Shown piece by piece: positions 49,004 through 57,812 of a stretch of 64,000 nucleotides of DNA. The stretch's first letter is position 1. Every line of letters begins with the position of its first letter. The position numbers and the translations under genes are program-made. Below the pieces are notes generated by a model. That model saw only the letters and a program-made list of their open reading frames with translations. It was not told where the DNA came from and did not search any database. Source of the DNA: Pelomonas sp. Root1237 (GTDB taxonomy: Bacteria; Pseudomonadota; Gammaproteobacteria; Burkholderiales; Burkholderiaceae_C); assembly GCF_001425055.1 (NCBI RefSeq), contig NZ_LMDK01000018.1:186001-250000 (forward strand). Direction: 5' to 3'.

Positions 49004-52000
49004 TCAGTTGGATGCCGCGGGGCGAGCGACGAAGACGACGGCCGTGCGGGCCGGCACGTTGAAGGCGCCGGTGGTGCGGTCGAACGTGGCTGCGCGAGCG
49101 TGCTGGTCGGCGGTGTGCGCCGGGTGCAGTTCCAGCGCGTGGCCGGCGAGCGTGGGCAGCGTGAGTTGCTTGGCGGTCTTGTCGACGTTGATCAGGTAGA
49201 CGAGTTCATCAAAGTTGGCGCCCGGGTAGCCCACGCCGTTCAGGCGGCCGACCAGCACGGTGGCCTCCTGGTTGGAGCCGGTGTTCAGGAAGCTCAACCG
49301 CGCCTTGATGTCCTCGGCCGTGCGCAGGCGCAGCAGCGTGCTGCTCTTGCGGATGCGCAGCAGGTCGCGGAAGGCGTCGCGCGTCCAGGCGATGTCGTTG
49401 GGGTGGGGCTTGAGCAACGGGTTGGTCAGCAGCGGGCGGGCGAGGTTCCAGTTGTCGCCGTTGTCGCGCGAGGGCGGCAGGCCGACGCCGAAGTTGTTGT
49501 CGGCATAGCTCCAGTCCAGGCGGTTGAACCAGTCGCCGCTGTCGTAGCTGTTGCGGTCCAGGCTCTTGCTGCGCAGCGTGTCCACGCCGGCGTGGAAATA
49601 GGCCACGCCCTGGCTGAAGGCATTGATGGCGCTGGCCAGGATCTGCACGCGGGCGCGGTCCTCCTTGCTGGTGCCGGTGGGCAGGCGGAAGGCGTTGTTG
49701 TCGAACAGCGTCAGGTTGTCGTGGTTCTCCACGTAGTTGACGACTTCGCCGGGCTCCAGCACCCAGCCGGCCGGAATGCCGCCGACGTCGATCTGGTCCA
49801 GGCGCAGGTTGGCGTCCCAGCTCGTCTGCATCTGGAAGCTGCGGATGGAGCCGGCCAGCGAGGCCTTGAGGCGGTCGGCCTGCCACATCAGCGTGCCGCG
49901 GTTCTGGCCCGAAGCACTGGCGTTGGAGTCGTAGAAGTAGCCGTTGACGTAGCCCTGCTCGCTGACCAGCGCGTTGCCGGAGTCGCAGCAGCCGCCGCCG
50001 CGCACCGCGTCGCGGATCAGCGGGTTGAAGCTGCCGATGCCCGAGCCGTTGAGCGACAGCATCTCGGCCTGCACGAAGCGCGCGCCGTTGGCCACTTCAC
50101 CGAAGTTCCAGCCCTCGCCGACGATCTGCACCTCGCGGCCGGTGGCGAGCTTGACGCGGGCCTTCAGCGCCTCGATGACCGAGCGTGGGTGGTGGCCCAT
50201 GATGTCGAAGCGCAGCGAGCTGATGCGGTAGTCGCGCGTCCAGGTGACGGCCGAGTCGATCATCAGCTTGGCCATCATCAGGTTCTCGGCCGCGGTGTTC
50301 TCGCAGCAGGTCGAGCGCTCGATGCCGCCGGTCGCGCTGAGGCGGTAGTAGTAGCCGGGCACGACCTTGTCGAGCACCGAGCTGGCGTTCTGGCCCGACG
50401 AGGTGGTGTGGTTGAACACCACGTCCATGCCCACGCGCAGGCCGGCGGCGTTCAGTGCCTGCACCATGCGGCGGAACTCGACGACGCGGGTCAGCGGGTC
50501 GTTGGCATTGCTGGAGTAGCTGCCTTCGGGCGTGCTGAACTGCAGTGGGTCATAGCCCCAGTTGAAGCAGTCGGTGCCGGCAGTAGCCGCGACCGTGGCC
50601 TGCTGCGAGTCGCTGTCGGGCGCGCCGCTTGGGACGGGCGTCACGCAGCTCTTTTCGTTGACGCTGGCGATGTCGAAGACCGGCAGCAGGTGCACGTCGG
50701 TCAGGCCGGCTGCGGCCAGTGCCGTCAGGTGCTTCATGCCATTGGACTGGCTTTCGGTGAAGGCCAGGTATTTGCCACGCTTGGTAGCGGGCACGGTGGC
50801 GTCGTTGATCGAGAAGTCGCGGACATGCAGCTCGTAGATGCTCAGGTCCGACGGCGCGGCCACGGTGGTGGGCGGCGCGCTCTGGTCCCAGCCATTGGGC
50901 TTGGTGGCCTGGGCCTGCAGGTCCATGACAACGCTCTGCTGGCTGCCCAGGGTCAGGCCGAGGGAATAGGGGTCTGTGACGAGGTTCTTCACCAGGCCCG
51001 TGCCCTTGACGAAGACCTGCACCTGGTAGCGGTAGGTGGCGCCTTGCAGATGGCCTTGCTTGCTGAGGCTCCAGACGCCGGTGGCAGCGTCGCGCGCCAT
51101 CGGCTCGGTAGTGGTGCGGGTCAGGCCCGAGTTGCCCAGGGCCGTCGTCAGCACCAGCGATACGTTCTGCGCGGTGGGTGCCCACAGCTTGAAGCTGGTG
51201 CTGCCATTGCTGGCGACGGCGCCGAGGTCGGGCACGTTGTTGGCGGCGGCATAGAGGTCGTCCAGCGCGCCGGCGATCTGGGCGGTGGTGGCGTTCTGCA
51301 CCTTGCCGTTGGCGTCTTCCTGCACGAGCACGAGTTGCTGCTGGTGCAGGCTGGGCAGGCGAACCACGTCGGCTGCACGCACGTTGAAGACGGTGCCGCT
51401 GGCCACGTACTTGAAGCGCAGCGCGTCAGCGGCGGGCACGGTGCCGGTGAAGGCGTCCAGCGTGATGTAGCCGTCAGCGCCTTGCACCGGCGCTTCGAGG
51501 CCGACGCTGATCTGGCCAGTGGCCGAGTAATAGAGGCGAACCGGGCTGCTGGTGGCGATGCGCGGCCACTTCACCAGCGTCTTGTTCAGCCACACGGCGC
51601 GGGCATCGGTGCTGGAGACCTGGCGCAGGTCCGGCGGCGCGAAGTAGACGGTGGCGTCGCGCTCCACCAGCCAGATCTGGCCGACCTGGTTCTGGATGTT
51701 CAGCGCGGCGTACTCGACATGGATGTTGTCGTTGCGGCCATCCTTGTCGTTCTCGTTGGGCGGCATGCCATGGATGATGAATTCCAGGGCCTTGCGGTTC
51801 ACGTCGCCCTGCGGGTTCAGCACGGGGATGTCGAACACGACTTCGCCGTCGCCAGCCGCGTAGCCGGGCATGGCGTTCAGCGGCACGGGCTGGCCCCAGT
51901 TCTCGATGTTGACGCCTGAGGGCAGTGCCGGAGCGTTCAGGCCGCTGCCGTTCCACAGATGCAGGCCCCAGGCGCTGTAGCCGCTGTCGAAGCGCTTGTA

Positions 52001-52582
52001 GTGCACGCGCAGGGTCTTGATGTCGGGCGCGGGCAGCAGCAGCGGGTTGCTGGCGTAGCTGGTGCTGTCGCCTGCCAAGCGCCAGATCTCGTTGGCGCCG
52101 GCCTGGAGCGCATAGCTCTGGTCGGCGCCGCCGTTGTCCTTGTTGTCGCCGTTGTGCAGCAGGAAGCCGACGGTGCCGCTGCCCGCGGCCAGGGGCACGT
52201 CGTAATAGACGCCGAAGTCGTCGCTGCCGGCCGCGTTCCAGCCGCCGTTCCAGTTCGGGCTTTGGGCGGCGTTCCAGGTGTGGATCTGCCAGCCGGCGTA
52301 GTCGCCGCCCGAGCGGCGGTAGTGCACGCGCAGCGAGGTGGCGGGTGCACCGGGCGTAGCCACGGCGGCAATCTTGGCGCGTGGCGCCTGCTGGGCGACT
52401 GGCACGCCGGCCAGCAGCTCAACGCCGCTGCTGTCTTCGGCTGCCGCGCTGCTGACGCTGCTCATGGTGGCCTGTGGTTCGACGCTCCCGCCGCCACAGG
52501 CCCCCAGCAGCGCCAGCGCGCCGATTGCCAAGCCCGTGATCGCCTGTCGCGCCTGCAGCGCCCAGCCTGCCCATGCCTTCAT
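49004..52582 (-). CDS. pulA: Lipoprotein pullulanase with two CBM41-type starch-binding modules
   Basis: A 1192-residue outer-surface debranching enzyme. The start is ATG 52582, with AAGGAG 8 nt upstream and a lipoprotein signal ([13 protein letters not shown]) directly after; the longer in-frame start at 52675 would cover operator copy 9. The N-terminal half has two PUD/CBM41 modules (about 80-175, [20 protein letters not shown]; about 185-320, [20 protein letters not shown]). An N2 domain, a CBM48 (about 470-570, [15 protein letters not shown]) and the GH13 barrel (from [19 protein letters not shown]) follow. Catalytic residues are in [15 protein letters not shown] (Asp), [11 protein letters not shown] (Glu) and [12 protein letters not shown] (Asp). 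Lipid anchoring and double starch binding suggest cell-surface starch capture. Confidence 0.94.
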   Translation of the reverse strand: MKAWAGWALQARQAITGLAIGALALLGACGGGSVEPQATMSSVSSAAAEDSSGVELLAGVPVAQQAPRAKIAAVATPGAPATSLRVHYRRSGGDYAGWQIHTWNAAQSPNWNGGWNAAGSDDFGVYYDVPLAAGSGTVGFLLHNGDNKDNGGADQSYALQAGANEIWRLAGDSTSYASNPLLLPAPDIKTLRVHYKRFDSGYSAWGLHLWNGSGLNAPALPSGVNIENWGQPVPLNAMPGYAAGDGEVVFDIPVLNPQGDVNRKALEFIIHGMPPNENDKDGRNDNIHVEYAALNIQNQVGQIWLVERDATVYFAPPDLRQVSSTDARAVWLNKTLVKWPRIATSSPVRLYYSATGQISVGLEAPVQGADGYITLDAFTGTVPAADALRFKYVASGTVFNVRAADVVRLPSLHQQQLVLVQEDANGKVQNATTAQIAGALDDLYAAANNVPDLGAVASNGSTSFKLWAPTAQNVSLVLTTALGNSGLTRTTTEPMARDAATGVWSLSKQGHLQGATYRYQVQVFVKGTGLVKNLVTDPYSLGLTLGSQQSVVMDLQAQATKPNGWDQSAPPTTVAAPSDLSIYELHVRDFSINDATVPATKRGKYLAFTESQSNGMKHLTALAAAGLTDVHLLPVFDIASVNEKSCVTPVPSGAPDSDSQQATVAATAGTDCFNWGYDPLQFSTPEGSYSSNANDPLTRVVEFRRMVQALNAAGLRVGMDVVFNHTTSSGQNASSVLDKVVPGYYYRLSATGGIERSTCCENTAAENLMMAKLMIDSAVTWTRDYRISSLRFDIMGHHPRSVIEALKARVKLATGREVQIVGEGWNFGEVANGARFVQAEMLSLNGSGIGSFNPLIRDAVRGGGCCDSGNALVSEQGYVNGYFYDSNASASGQNRGTLMWQADRLKASLAGSIRSFQMQTSWDANLRLDQIDVGGIPAGWVLEPGEVVNYVENHDNLTLFDNNAFRLPTGTSKEDRARVQILASAINAFSQGVAYFHAGVDTLRSKSLDRNSYDSGDWFNRLDWSYADNNFGVGLPPSRDNGDNWNLARPLLTNPLLKPHPNDIAWTRDAFRDLLRIRKSSTLLRLRTAEDIKARLSFLNTGSNQEATVLVGRLNGVGYPGANFDELVYLINVDKTAKQLTLPTLAGHALELHPAHTADQHARAATFDRTTGAFNVPARTAVVFVARPAASN

Positions 52583-52615
52583 GTCGTGCACTCCTTGGAA
52601 GTGCGCGGATGCTAT

Positions 52616-52630
52616 TGAAGCAAAACTACA
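52616..52630. promoter_or_regulatory. TGTAG-N5-CTACA operator, copy 9
   Basis: On the plus strand TGAAGCAAAACTACA matches 9 of 10 arm bases; reversed, it shares the TGTAGTTTTGCT core with copies 2 and 8. It lies 33 bp upstream of the large pullulanase start. Confidence 0.6.
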
Positions 52631-52725
52631 TATGGAAGCTGGTGAAATCCCGAGGGGAAGTTCATGAATTTCCACTACGTATAGAGAGATTCGCCCAGAA
52701 GGCTCATGGATCTATTTGATCTATG

Positions 52726-52740
52726 TGTAGTTTTATTTCA
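52726..52740. promoter_or_regulatory. TGTAG-N5-CTACA operator, copy 10 (degenerate)
   Basis: TGTAGTTTTATTTCA matches 8 of 10 arm bases. It lies 110 bp from copy 9 in the upstream region of the large pullulanase gene and overlaps a minus-strand TTGAAA that could be a -35 hexamer. Confidence 0.4.
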
Positions 52741-52872
52741 ATCATGATGCCTTGCGTCTGGAAGGAAACGAAAGATGTGACGACTGAGGAAATCGTGAGG
52801 ATGACTCACGACATGCGGGCAGCGCAGGACTAAGCTTCAACCAGGAGACTGCAGCGAGAGCAGGGGACTGCC

Positions 52873-54090
52873 ATGAACAAGATCCGTACCTTGAGCGCCG
52901 CCCTGGCCGTGATCGCCACGGCGGTCGGCCTGAGTGGCTGCGCCGTCGAAACCAGGCCACCGCCGACCACCGACGTTTTCGTCGATTCCGCGTTCAAGCC
53001 GCCCAGCGTCCACATCGATGCGCAGGAGGCGCTGGCTCTGAGCCCGGCGATGAAGCGCTTCGCCGAGACGGAGATGGCCAGCGAGATCCGCAACAAGGGT
53101 CTGCGCGATGGCCTCATCGACGCCCTCTACACCAAGGGCCGGCTGCAGCTGGACTACGACGCCGAGAACACCCGCACGGCGGCCGAGGCCTTCGAGGCCA
53201 AGCGTGGCAACTGCATGTCGCTGGTGCTGATGACGGCGGCCTTCGCCCGCCACCTGAACATGCCGGTGCGCTTCAACAGCGTCTTCCTGGAAGAGAGCTG
53301 GACCCGTTCCAACGGCATCTTCTTCGTTGCCGGCCACGTCAACATCAGCCTGGCCCGGCCGCTGGCCGTCGGCCGCACAACCGTCTTCGGTGACCCGGAG
53401 CTGCTGACCATCGACTTCCTGCCGCCCGACCAGGTGCGTGGCCATCGCGGCCGGGTCGTCGACGAGTCCACCATCCTGGCGATGTTCCTGAACAACCGTG
53501 CTGCTGAGGCGCTGACGGTGGGCAAGGTTGATGACGCCTACTGGTGGGCGCGCGAGGCTATCCGCACCGATGCGCGCTGGCTGTCGGCCTACAACACCCT
53601 GGCCGTGCTCTACCGCCGCAAGGGCCTGATGGACCGCGCCGAGGCGACGCTGCGCCTGGTGCTGGATCGCGAGCCGCTCAACACCCAGGCGATGTCCAAC
53701 CTTGTTCTCGTGCTCAGCGACACCGGTCGCCGGGAGGAGGCTCTGGTCTATTCCAACCAGCTCGCCCAGATCCAGCCCATTGCGCCCTACAAGTTCTTCG
53801 ACGAAGGCTTGGCGGCCATGCGGGCGGGCGAGTACGCGGCCGCCCGCCAGCTGTTCCGCAAGGAGTTGGCGAGAGCAGCCTATGTGCCCGAGTTCCATTT
53901 CTGGCTGGGCCTGGCCAACTACGGCATGGGCGATGTGTCGGGTGCGCGCGGCGAGATCGCCAAGGCGCTGGAGAACAGCGCGACGGTCAAGGACCGTGAG
54001 ATGTATGGCGCCAAGCTGGCCTGGCTGAACGAGATCCGCGAGCAGCAGCGCCAGCAGCGCATACCGCTCCGAGGGCCGGCGGGATCCTAG
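52873..54090 (+). CDS. Transglutaminase-like TPR lipoprotein
   Basis: A 405-residue lipoprotein; the signal peptide ends in lipobox VGLSGC with Cys22. Residues about 75-215 resemble a transglutaminase/papain-like fold: RGNCMSLVLMTAAFARHLNMPVRF carries the candidate Cys, GIFFVAGHVNISL the His and LLTIDFLPP the Asp. From about residue 215 to 380 there are three to four tetratricopeptide repeats (EALTVGKVDDAYWWAREAIRTD, LAVLYRRKGLMDRAEATLRLVL, AMSNLVLVLSDTGRREEALVY, PEFHFWLGLANYGMGDVSGAR). The architecture suggests an envelope-located protease-like or cross-linking protein with a protein-binding tail; the function is unknown. It is alone on its strand and is followed by a convergent small gene. 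Confidence 0.75.
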   Translation: MNKIRTLSAALAVIATAVGLSGCAVETRPPPTTDVFVDSAFKPPSVHIDAQEALALSPAMKRFAETEMASEIRNKGLRDGLIDALYTKGRLQLDYDAENTRTAAEAFEAKRGNCMSLVLMTAAFARHLNMPVRFNSVFLEESWTRSNGIFFVAGHVNISLARPLAVGRTTVFGDPELLTIDFLPPDQVRGHRGRVVDESTILAMFLNNRAAEALTVGKVDDAYWWAREAIRTDARWLSAYNTLAVLYRRKGLMDRAEATLRLVLDREPLNTQAMSNLVLVLSDTGRREEALVYSNQLAQIQPIAPYKFFDEGLAAMRAGEYAAARQLFRKELARAAYVPEFHFWLGLANYGMGDVSGARGEIAKALENSATVKDREMYGAKLAWLNEIREQQRQQRIPLRGPAGS

Positions 54091-54096
54091 TCGCCA

Positions 54097-54423
54097 TCAG
54101 ATCGCAGCGAGCCCGTGCCGGGCTCGGGCCCGGGCACAAGCCTCGTCGCCAATGCCCATGGGCGCGCGCTCGCCGAACTCGCGGCAGGGCGAGGGGCGCC
54201 ACTCGTGGATGCCGCAGCTGGCCTTCACACCCACCTTGCCGCTGAGTGCCGCGCAGCGCGGCTGGGCATGGTCGGTGCCGCGCATGCGCACCAGGCGCCC
54301 GGTGAGCTCCACCGCCAGGCCATCGGGCACGCGGCCGCCTTCGCTCTCCAGCTCGCTGCGGTCGAAGTCGACCCGAAAGCTCGCGCAGCAGGCGCCGCAG
54401 CTCAAACAGGGGTTGTCACTCAT
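54097..54423 (-). CDS. YkgJ-family cysteine cluster protein
   Basis: A 108-residue cytoplasmic protein starting at ATG 54423 (MSDNPCLSCGACC). The N-terminal C-x2-C-x2-CC cluster (residues 6-13) and later cysteines in QPRCAAL, KASCGIHEWRPSPCREF match the YkgJ/UPF0153 zinc- or iron-sulfur-binding family. These proteins are widespread but biochemically ill-defined. Longer in-frame starts are antisense to the neighbouring cupredoxin gene. It is divergent from the cupredoxin gene with 58 bp between starts. Confidence 0.88.
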   Translation of the reverse strand: MSDNPCLSCGACCASFRVDFDRSELESEGGRVPDGLAVELTGRLVRMRGTDHAQPRCAALSGKVGVKASCGIHEWRPSPCREFGERAPMGIGDEACARARARHGLAAI

Positions 54424-54481
54424 CCAGCCAGTGTAGGCAGCGGTGAGACACTGGATCGCTCCCACCTCATCCCAGCCCACC

Positions 54482-55153
54482 ATGCGCGCATTCCTTGGCA
54501 CCCTCCTGCTGCTGGCCGCCGGCGCAGCCCAGGCCGCGGATCTGACCGTCACCGTGATGGATCGCAACGGCAAGCCGCTGGCAGACGCCGTCGTGCTGGT
54601 CGACAGTGCGGTGCAGGGCCTGCGGCCCACCACGGTGATGGAGGCGACCGTCGTGCAGGAGAAGCTGCGCTTCGTGCCCACGGTCAGCGTCGTCGGCCTG
54701 GGCGCCAAGGTCAGCTTCAGCAACCTGGACACCTGGGACCATCACGTCATCCTCGGGCTGATGGGCGCCGGCGGTGTCTACGTCGACCCGGGCCAGAACA
54801 CCCAGTTCCGACTCGCCGGCCGCGTTGGCAACAAGCCACCGGCCTCTGACAGCAAGGTGCTGAGCCAGCCCGGCGCCTATCTGCTGGGTTGCCACATCCA
54901 CGGCTCCATGCGCGGCCACATCTACGTGGCCGACACGCCCTGGGCCAAGCTCGGCGGCGAGGACGGCAAGGCTGTGCTGCAGGGGCTGCCGGAAGGCCCG
55001 GCCCGGGTGCGCATCTGGCACCCCGACCAGCTCGTCGAAGGTTCGCCGACGGACGTGAAGATCGCCGCCACCGGCAGCGCGGTGACGATCACCACGCAGA
55101 TTGCTCCGGCGCGCAAGAAGCGGCCCGCGGGCGATCCTTATTTCGGCGGCTGA
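54482..55153 (+). CDS. Periplasmic cupredoxin-like protein
   Basis: A 223-residue exported protein with signal peptide MRAFLGTLLLLAAGAAQA. It has a plastocyanin/methylamine-utilisation-like cupredoxin fold. Likely blue-copper ligands are a His in DTWDHHVIL (about 82), Cys and His in LLGCHIHGSMRGHIYV, and the Met of GSM. The N-terminal part (LTVTVMDRNGKPLADAVVLVDS) and the tail (GLPEGPARVRIWHPDQL) resemble carboxypeptidase-regulatory-like beta domains often fused to such proteins. It probably transfers electrons or binds copper in the periplasm; no redox partner is encoded nearby. It converges on the c-subunit-like gene with 8 bp between stops. Confidence 0.82.
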   Translation: MRAFLGTLLLLAAGAAQAADLTVTVMDRNGKPLADAVVLVDSAVQGLRPTTVMEATVVQEKLRFVPTVSVVGLGAKVSFSNLDTWDHHVILGLMGAGGVYVDPGQNTQFRLAGRVGNKPPASDSKVLSQPGAYLLGCHIHGSMRGHIYVADTPWAKLGGEDGKAVLQGLPEGPARVRIWHPDQLVEGSPTDVKIAATGSAVTITTQIAPARKKRPAGDPYFGG

Positions 55154-55161
55154 ACCGAGGC

Positions 55162-55404
55162 TCAGTGGGCAAAGGGGTTTGCGGTCGCGAACCACAGGCC
55201 GATGCCGGTGGCGATGATGAAGGCGCCATCGGTCACGCCGACCGCCAGGAAGAACTTGGTCTGCAGCTCGGGCGCGATCTCGGGCTGGCGAGCGATGCCC
55301 TCCAGCAGCTTCATGCTGGCCAGGCCGATGCCCAGGCAGGAACCGAAGGCGGGAATGCCGATCAGCAGCGCGACGGCGAGGGGCAGGACATCGAAGGCAG
55401 GCAT
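55162..55404 (-). CDS. Isolated F0 ATP synthase c-subunit-like protein
   Basis: An 80-residue hydrophobic hairpin protein preceded by a good AAGGAG ribosome-binding site. Two membrane helices (about 8-33 and 48-74) flank the polar loop ARQPE (38-42). The second helix holds Asp59 in GVTDGAFII at the position of the proton-carrying carboxylate of AtpE, and the end ATANPF is also like AtpE. It differs from the usual betaproteobacterial AtpE, which has GLIDAAF and a different first helix. No other ATP synthase gene is nearby. It is either a diverged orphan paralog or a c-ring for another complex. The gene upstream on the same strand is the kinase/Usp fusion, 127 bp away. Confidence 0.8.
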   Translation of the reverse strand: MPAFDVLPLAVALLIGIPAFGSCLGIGLASMKLLEGIARQPEIAPELQTKFFLAVGVTDGAFIIATGIGLWFATANPFAH

Positions 55405-55530
55405 CTTGATTACTCCTTTGTGTTGGCGAGAAGGAGTCTGGCCGCGTCACTGCGGCGCGTCGATGACCTCGGAAGTCATTGAGTTCAGTCGCCGGTTCAG
55501 GTCAACTGGAGGCTTCCTTCTTCCTTTTTG

Positions 55531-56991
55531 TCAGCCGCCTGCCGGCTCGCGCACGACGGTGACCGTGCAGTCCGACTCGGCCACGACCTGGCCCGACACG
55601 CTGCCCAGGTAGCGCCGCAGCGCCGACGCGCCGCGTGCGCCCATGACGATGTGGTCCACGCCGTTGCGGTGGGCGAAGTCGATGATGGCGCCGGCTGCGT
55701 CGGGCGCCTCCAGCACGTGGAAGGTCAGCCGCCCGTCTTCGAGGCTGAGCGCCTTGCTGATGGGCCGCGCCCAGTGCTTGAGCGCGATGAGCTGCTTCAC
55801 ATGCAGGCTCTGGCCATGCTGGTCGGTCAGCTCATCAATGCCGATGCGGTTCACGCGCATCACGGACACGCAGGCCAACCGTGCGCCGGCCTCGGTCTGC
55901 ACGATGCGGCGCACCGTCTCGCAGAGCTGGGCCAGCAGCTCGGGCGTGGCGTTGTCCACGTCCACCGCCGCCATGACGATGGGGCTGCGCGCCAGTTGCT
56001 GGCCGGCCGGCGCCGCGGGCGCGGGTTCGGCGCCCAGCGCGAGGAACCAGCGCCTGAGCCGGCTCATGCTGCCGCTGACTTGCAGCTTCTCGGCGCGCGC
56101 GGTCAACGCCACGCCGGCGGGTTCGCGCAGGTCCAGCGCGAGCTGGGCGGCGCTCTGGTAGCGGCGCTCGGGCTTGACCTCCAGGCAATGCAGGATGACT
56201 TCCTGCAGCCAGGGCGGCAATTCGGGGCGGATGGCGCGCGGCGGTACGGGCTCGACGAAGAGGCGCCGGCGCAGGCCGCGCACCGAGTCCGGCTGGCCGA
56301 AGGGGCGCTCGCCGGTGGCCAGGTGATAGAGCATGACGCCCAGGGCGAACAGGTCGCTGCGCGGGTCGTTGCGCACGAACTGCACCTGCTCCGGGCTCAT
56401 ATAGGGCCCCGTGCCCATGGGCAGCGTGAACTCCTCTTCGAGCAGATCGGGCAGCTGCTCGTGCCGGCTCAGGCCGAAGTCGACCAGCACGGCCGTGCCG
56501 TCGGCGCGGAACATGATGTTGCTCGGCTTGATGTCCAGGTGCACGACATGCTGGCGGTGCAGCGCGGCCAGGGCCGTGGCGACGCGGGCGCCGATGTCGG
56601 CCACTTCCTCGGGCGGCAGCGGCGCATCGTCCAGCCGCGGGCGCAGCGTGTCGCCAGGAATGTGCTCCATGACGATGAAGGCCTGGCGTGTCCAGTCGCC
56701 GCGGGCGACGAACCGTGGCACATGCGGGCCGCTGAGCTGTGGCATCAGCATCTGCTCGACTTCGAAGCCGACGATGGTGGCCGGATCCTCGCCGCCCTTG
56801 ATGCGCGGCACCTTCATCAGCAGTTCGATGCCGTCATCGGCCCCGCTGTCACTGCCTTCCACGCGGCTGACCCGCCACAGGTTGGCCATGCCGCCCTGGT
56901 GCAGGCGAGCCTCCAGCCGGAAATCGTCCAGCACCTGGCCCGCTTCTAGCGGAGCTGGCGGGGCGGGTGAGGCAGGGGCTGTCGTGCTCAT
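55531..56991 (-). CDS. Bifunctional serine/threonine kinase and universal stress protein
   Basis: A 486-residue cytoplasmic fusion. ATG 56991 is taken as start; a GTG immediately before it (56994) is equally possible. The Hanks-type kinase covers about 18-290: Gly-rich LHQGGMANLW, Lys60 in LLMKVPR, catalytic loop HLDIKPSN (151-158, Leu in place of the Arg of HRD), VDFGLS and TGPYMSPEQV. From about 345 to 480 lies a UspA domain (PIVMAAVDVDNATPELLAQL through GARGASALRRYLGSVSGQVV) with the ATP-binding G-x2-G-x9-G(S/T)-like pattern. Fusions of this type are known from Burkholderiales; targets are unknown. It overlaps the metallophosphoesterase stop, pairing a kinase with a phosphatase-like enzyme. 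Confidence 0.9.
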   Translation of the reverse strand: MSTTAPASPAPPAPLEAGQVLDDFRLEARLHQGGMANLWRVSRVEGSDSGADDGIELLMKVPRIKGGEDPATIVGFEVEQMLMPQLSGPHVPRFVARGDWTRQAFIVMEHIPGDTLRPRLDDAPLPPEEVADIGARVATALAALHRQHVVHLDIKPSNIMFRADGTAVLVDFGLSRHEQLPDLLEEEFTLPMGTGPYMSPEQVQFVRNDPRSDLFALGVMLYHLATGERPFGQPDSVRGLRRRLFVEPVPPRAIRPELPPWLQEVILHCLEVKPERRYQSAAQLALDLREPAGVALTARAEKLQVSGSMSRLRRWFLALGAEPAPAAPAGQQLARSPIVMAAVDVDNATPELLAQLCETVRRIVQTEAGARLACVSVMRVNRIGIDELTDQHGQSLHVKQLIALKHWARPISKALSLEDGRLTFHVLEAPDAAGAIIDFAHRNGVDHIVMGARGASALRRYLGSVSGQVVAESDCTVTVVREPAGG

Positions 56992-57767
56992 CACTCTCCG
57001 CGGGTGAGGCGGCCGGCGAGACGCTCAGCTATCAGCGGCGGCAGGTCGGTTGCGCGCAGGGCCGCGACGGCCGCGTCAACGTCGTAGGCCACACGCTGGA
57101 AGGTGATGCGGGCATCGTCCAGATCGGACTTGCCGGGGTCGAGCAACGCGTAGCAGGCCGCCGGGTTGCCGTCACGCGGCTGGCCGCAGGAGCCGGGAAT
57201 GACCAGCCACTGGCGGTGCGCCGGCAGCGGCATGGGCACGCCGGCCACCGGCCGGAAGTCGCCCGCCTTGCCGGTGCCGGAGAGGTGGAAGAGCATGGGC
57301 TCGTGCATATGGCCGCAGACCTGGATGCGCGCCGCGCTGGCGTGCAGGCTCTTCACGGCCTCGGCGCGGCCTTGCACGTATTCCCAGCCATTGGGATCGA
57401 AGGCATTGGCATGCACGAACAGGCAATGGCCCGGCTCGCCGTGAGCCTGCAACGGCAGCCGCGCGAGAAAGCGCAACTGGTCTTCGCTCAGCTGGGCGCG
57501 CGTCCAGTCGATGACCGCGCGGGCATCGGGGTGCATGCCCGGGGTGCCGCCATGGACCACGGCTTCATCGTGGTTGCCCTGCACGGCGATGGCGCCATCG
57601 GTGACCAGGGCCATGACCTGATCGACCACCCAGGCCGGGTCGGCGCCGTAGCCGACGAAGTCGCCCAGCAGCGCATAGCGCGTGGCGCCCTGGGCCCGCG
57701 CGTCCGCCAGGACGGCTTGCAGGGCCTGTTTATTGGCATGAATGTCTGTGATGAAAGCCCAACGCAT
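56991..57767 (-). CDS. Calcineurin-like metallophosphoesterase
   Basis: A 258-residue cytoplasmic protein with all metal-binding motifs of the YfcE/MJ0936-like phosphodiesterase group: DIHAN (8-12), GDFVGYGADP (35-44), GNHDEAV (64-70) and CGHMHEP near residue 150. A conserved LVIPGSCGQPRDGNP stretch follows. The family includes cyclic phosphodiesterases, protein phosphatases and Ap4A hydrolases; the exact substrate cannot be told. The stop overlaps the start of the kinase/Usp fusion, so a kinase-phosphatase pair is likely translated together. Confidence 0.9.
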   Translation of the reverse strand: MRWAFITDIHANKQALQAVLADARAQGATRYALLGDFVGYGADPAWVVDQVMALVTDGAIAVQGNHDEAVVHGGTPGMHPDARAVIDWTRAQLSEDQLRFLARLPLQAHGEPGHCLFVHANAFDPNGWEYVQGRAEAVKSLHASAARIQVCGHMHEPMLFHLSGTGKAGDFRPVAGVPMPLPAHRQWLVIPGSCGQPRDGNPAACYALLDPGKSDLDDARITFQRVAYDVDAAVAALRATDLPPLIAERLAGRLTRGE

Positions 57768-57812
57768 GGGCCGCAGCTTGCCACGAAGGGCTGACGCCGG
57801 CCCAACACCGGG

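Noticed and set aside
49100-51919. Open frame of 939 codons on the plus strand
   Set aside because: It is antisense to the pullulanase, is rich in Val, Gly, Ala and Asp as expected from GC-rich shadow frames, and shows no domain motif.
52744-52833. 29-codon frame between the pullulanase promoter and the TPR lipoprotein gene
   Set aside because: Short, no clear ribosome-binding site, overlaps operator-rich DNA and resembles no known peptide; chance is more likely.
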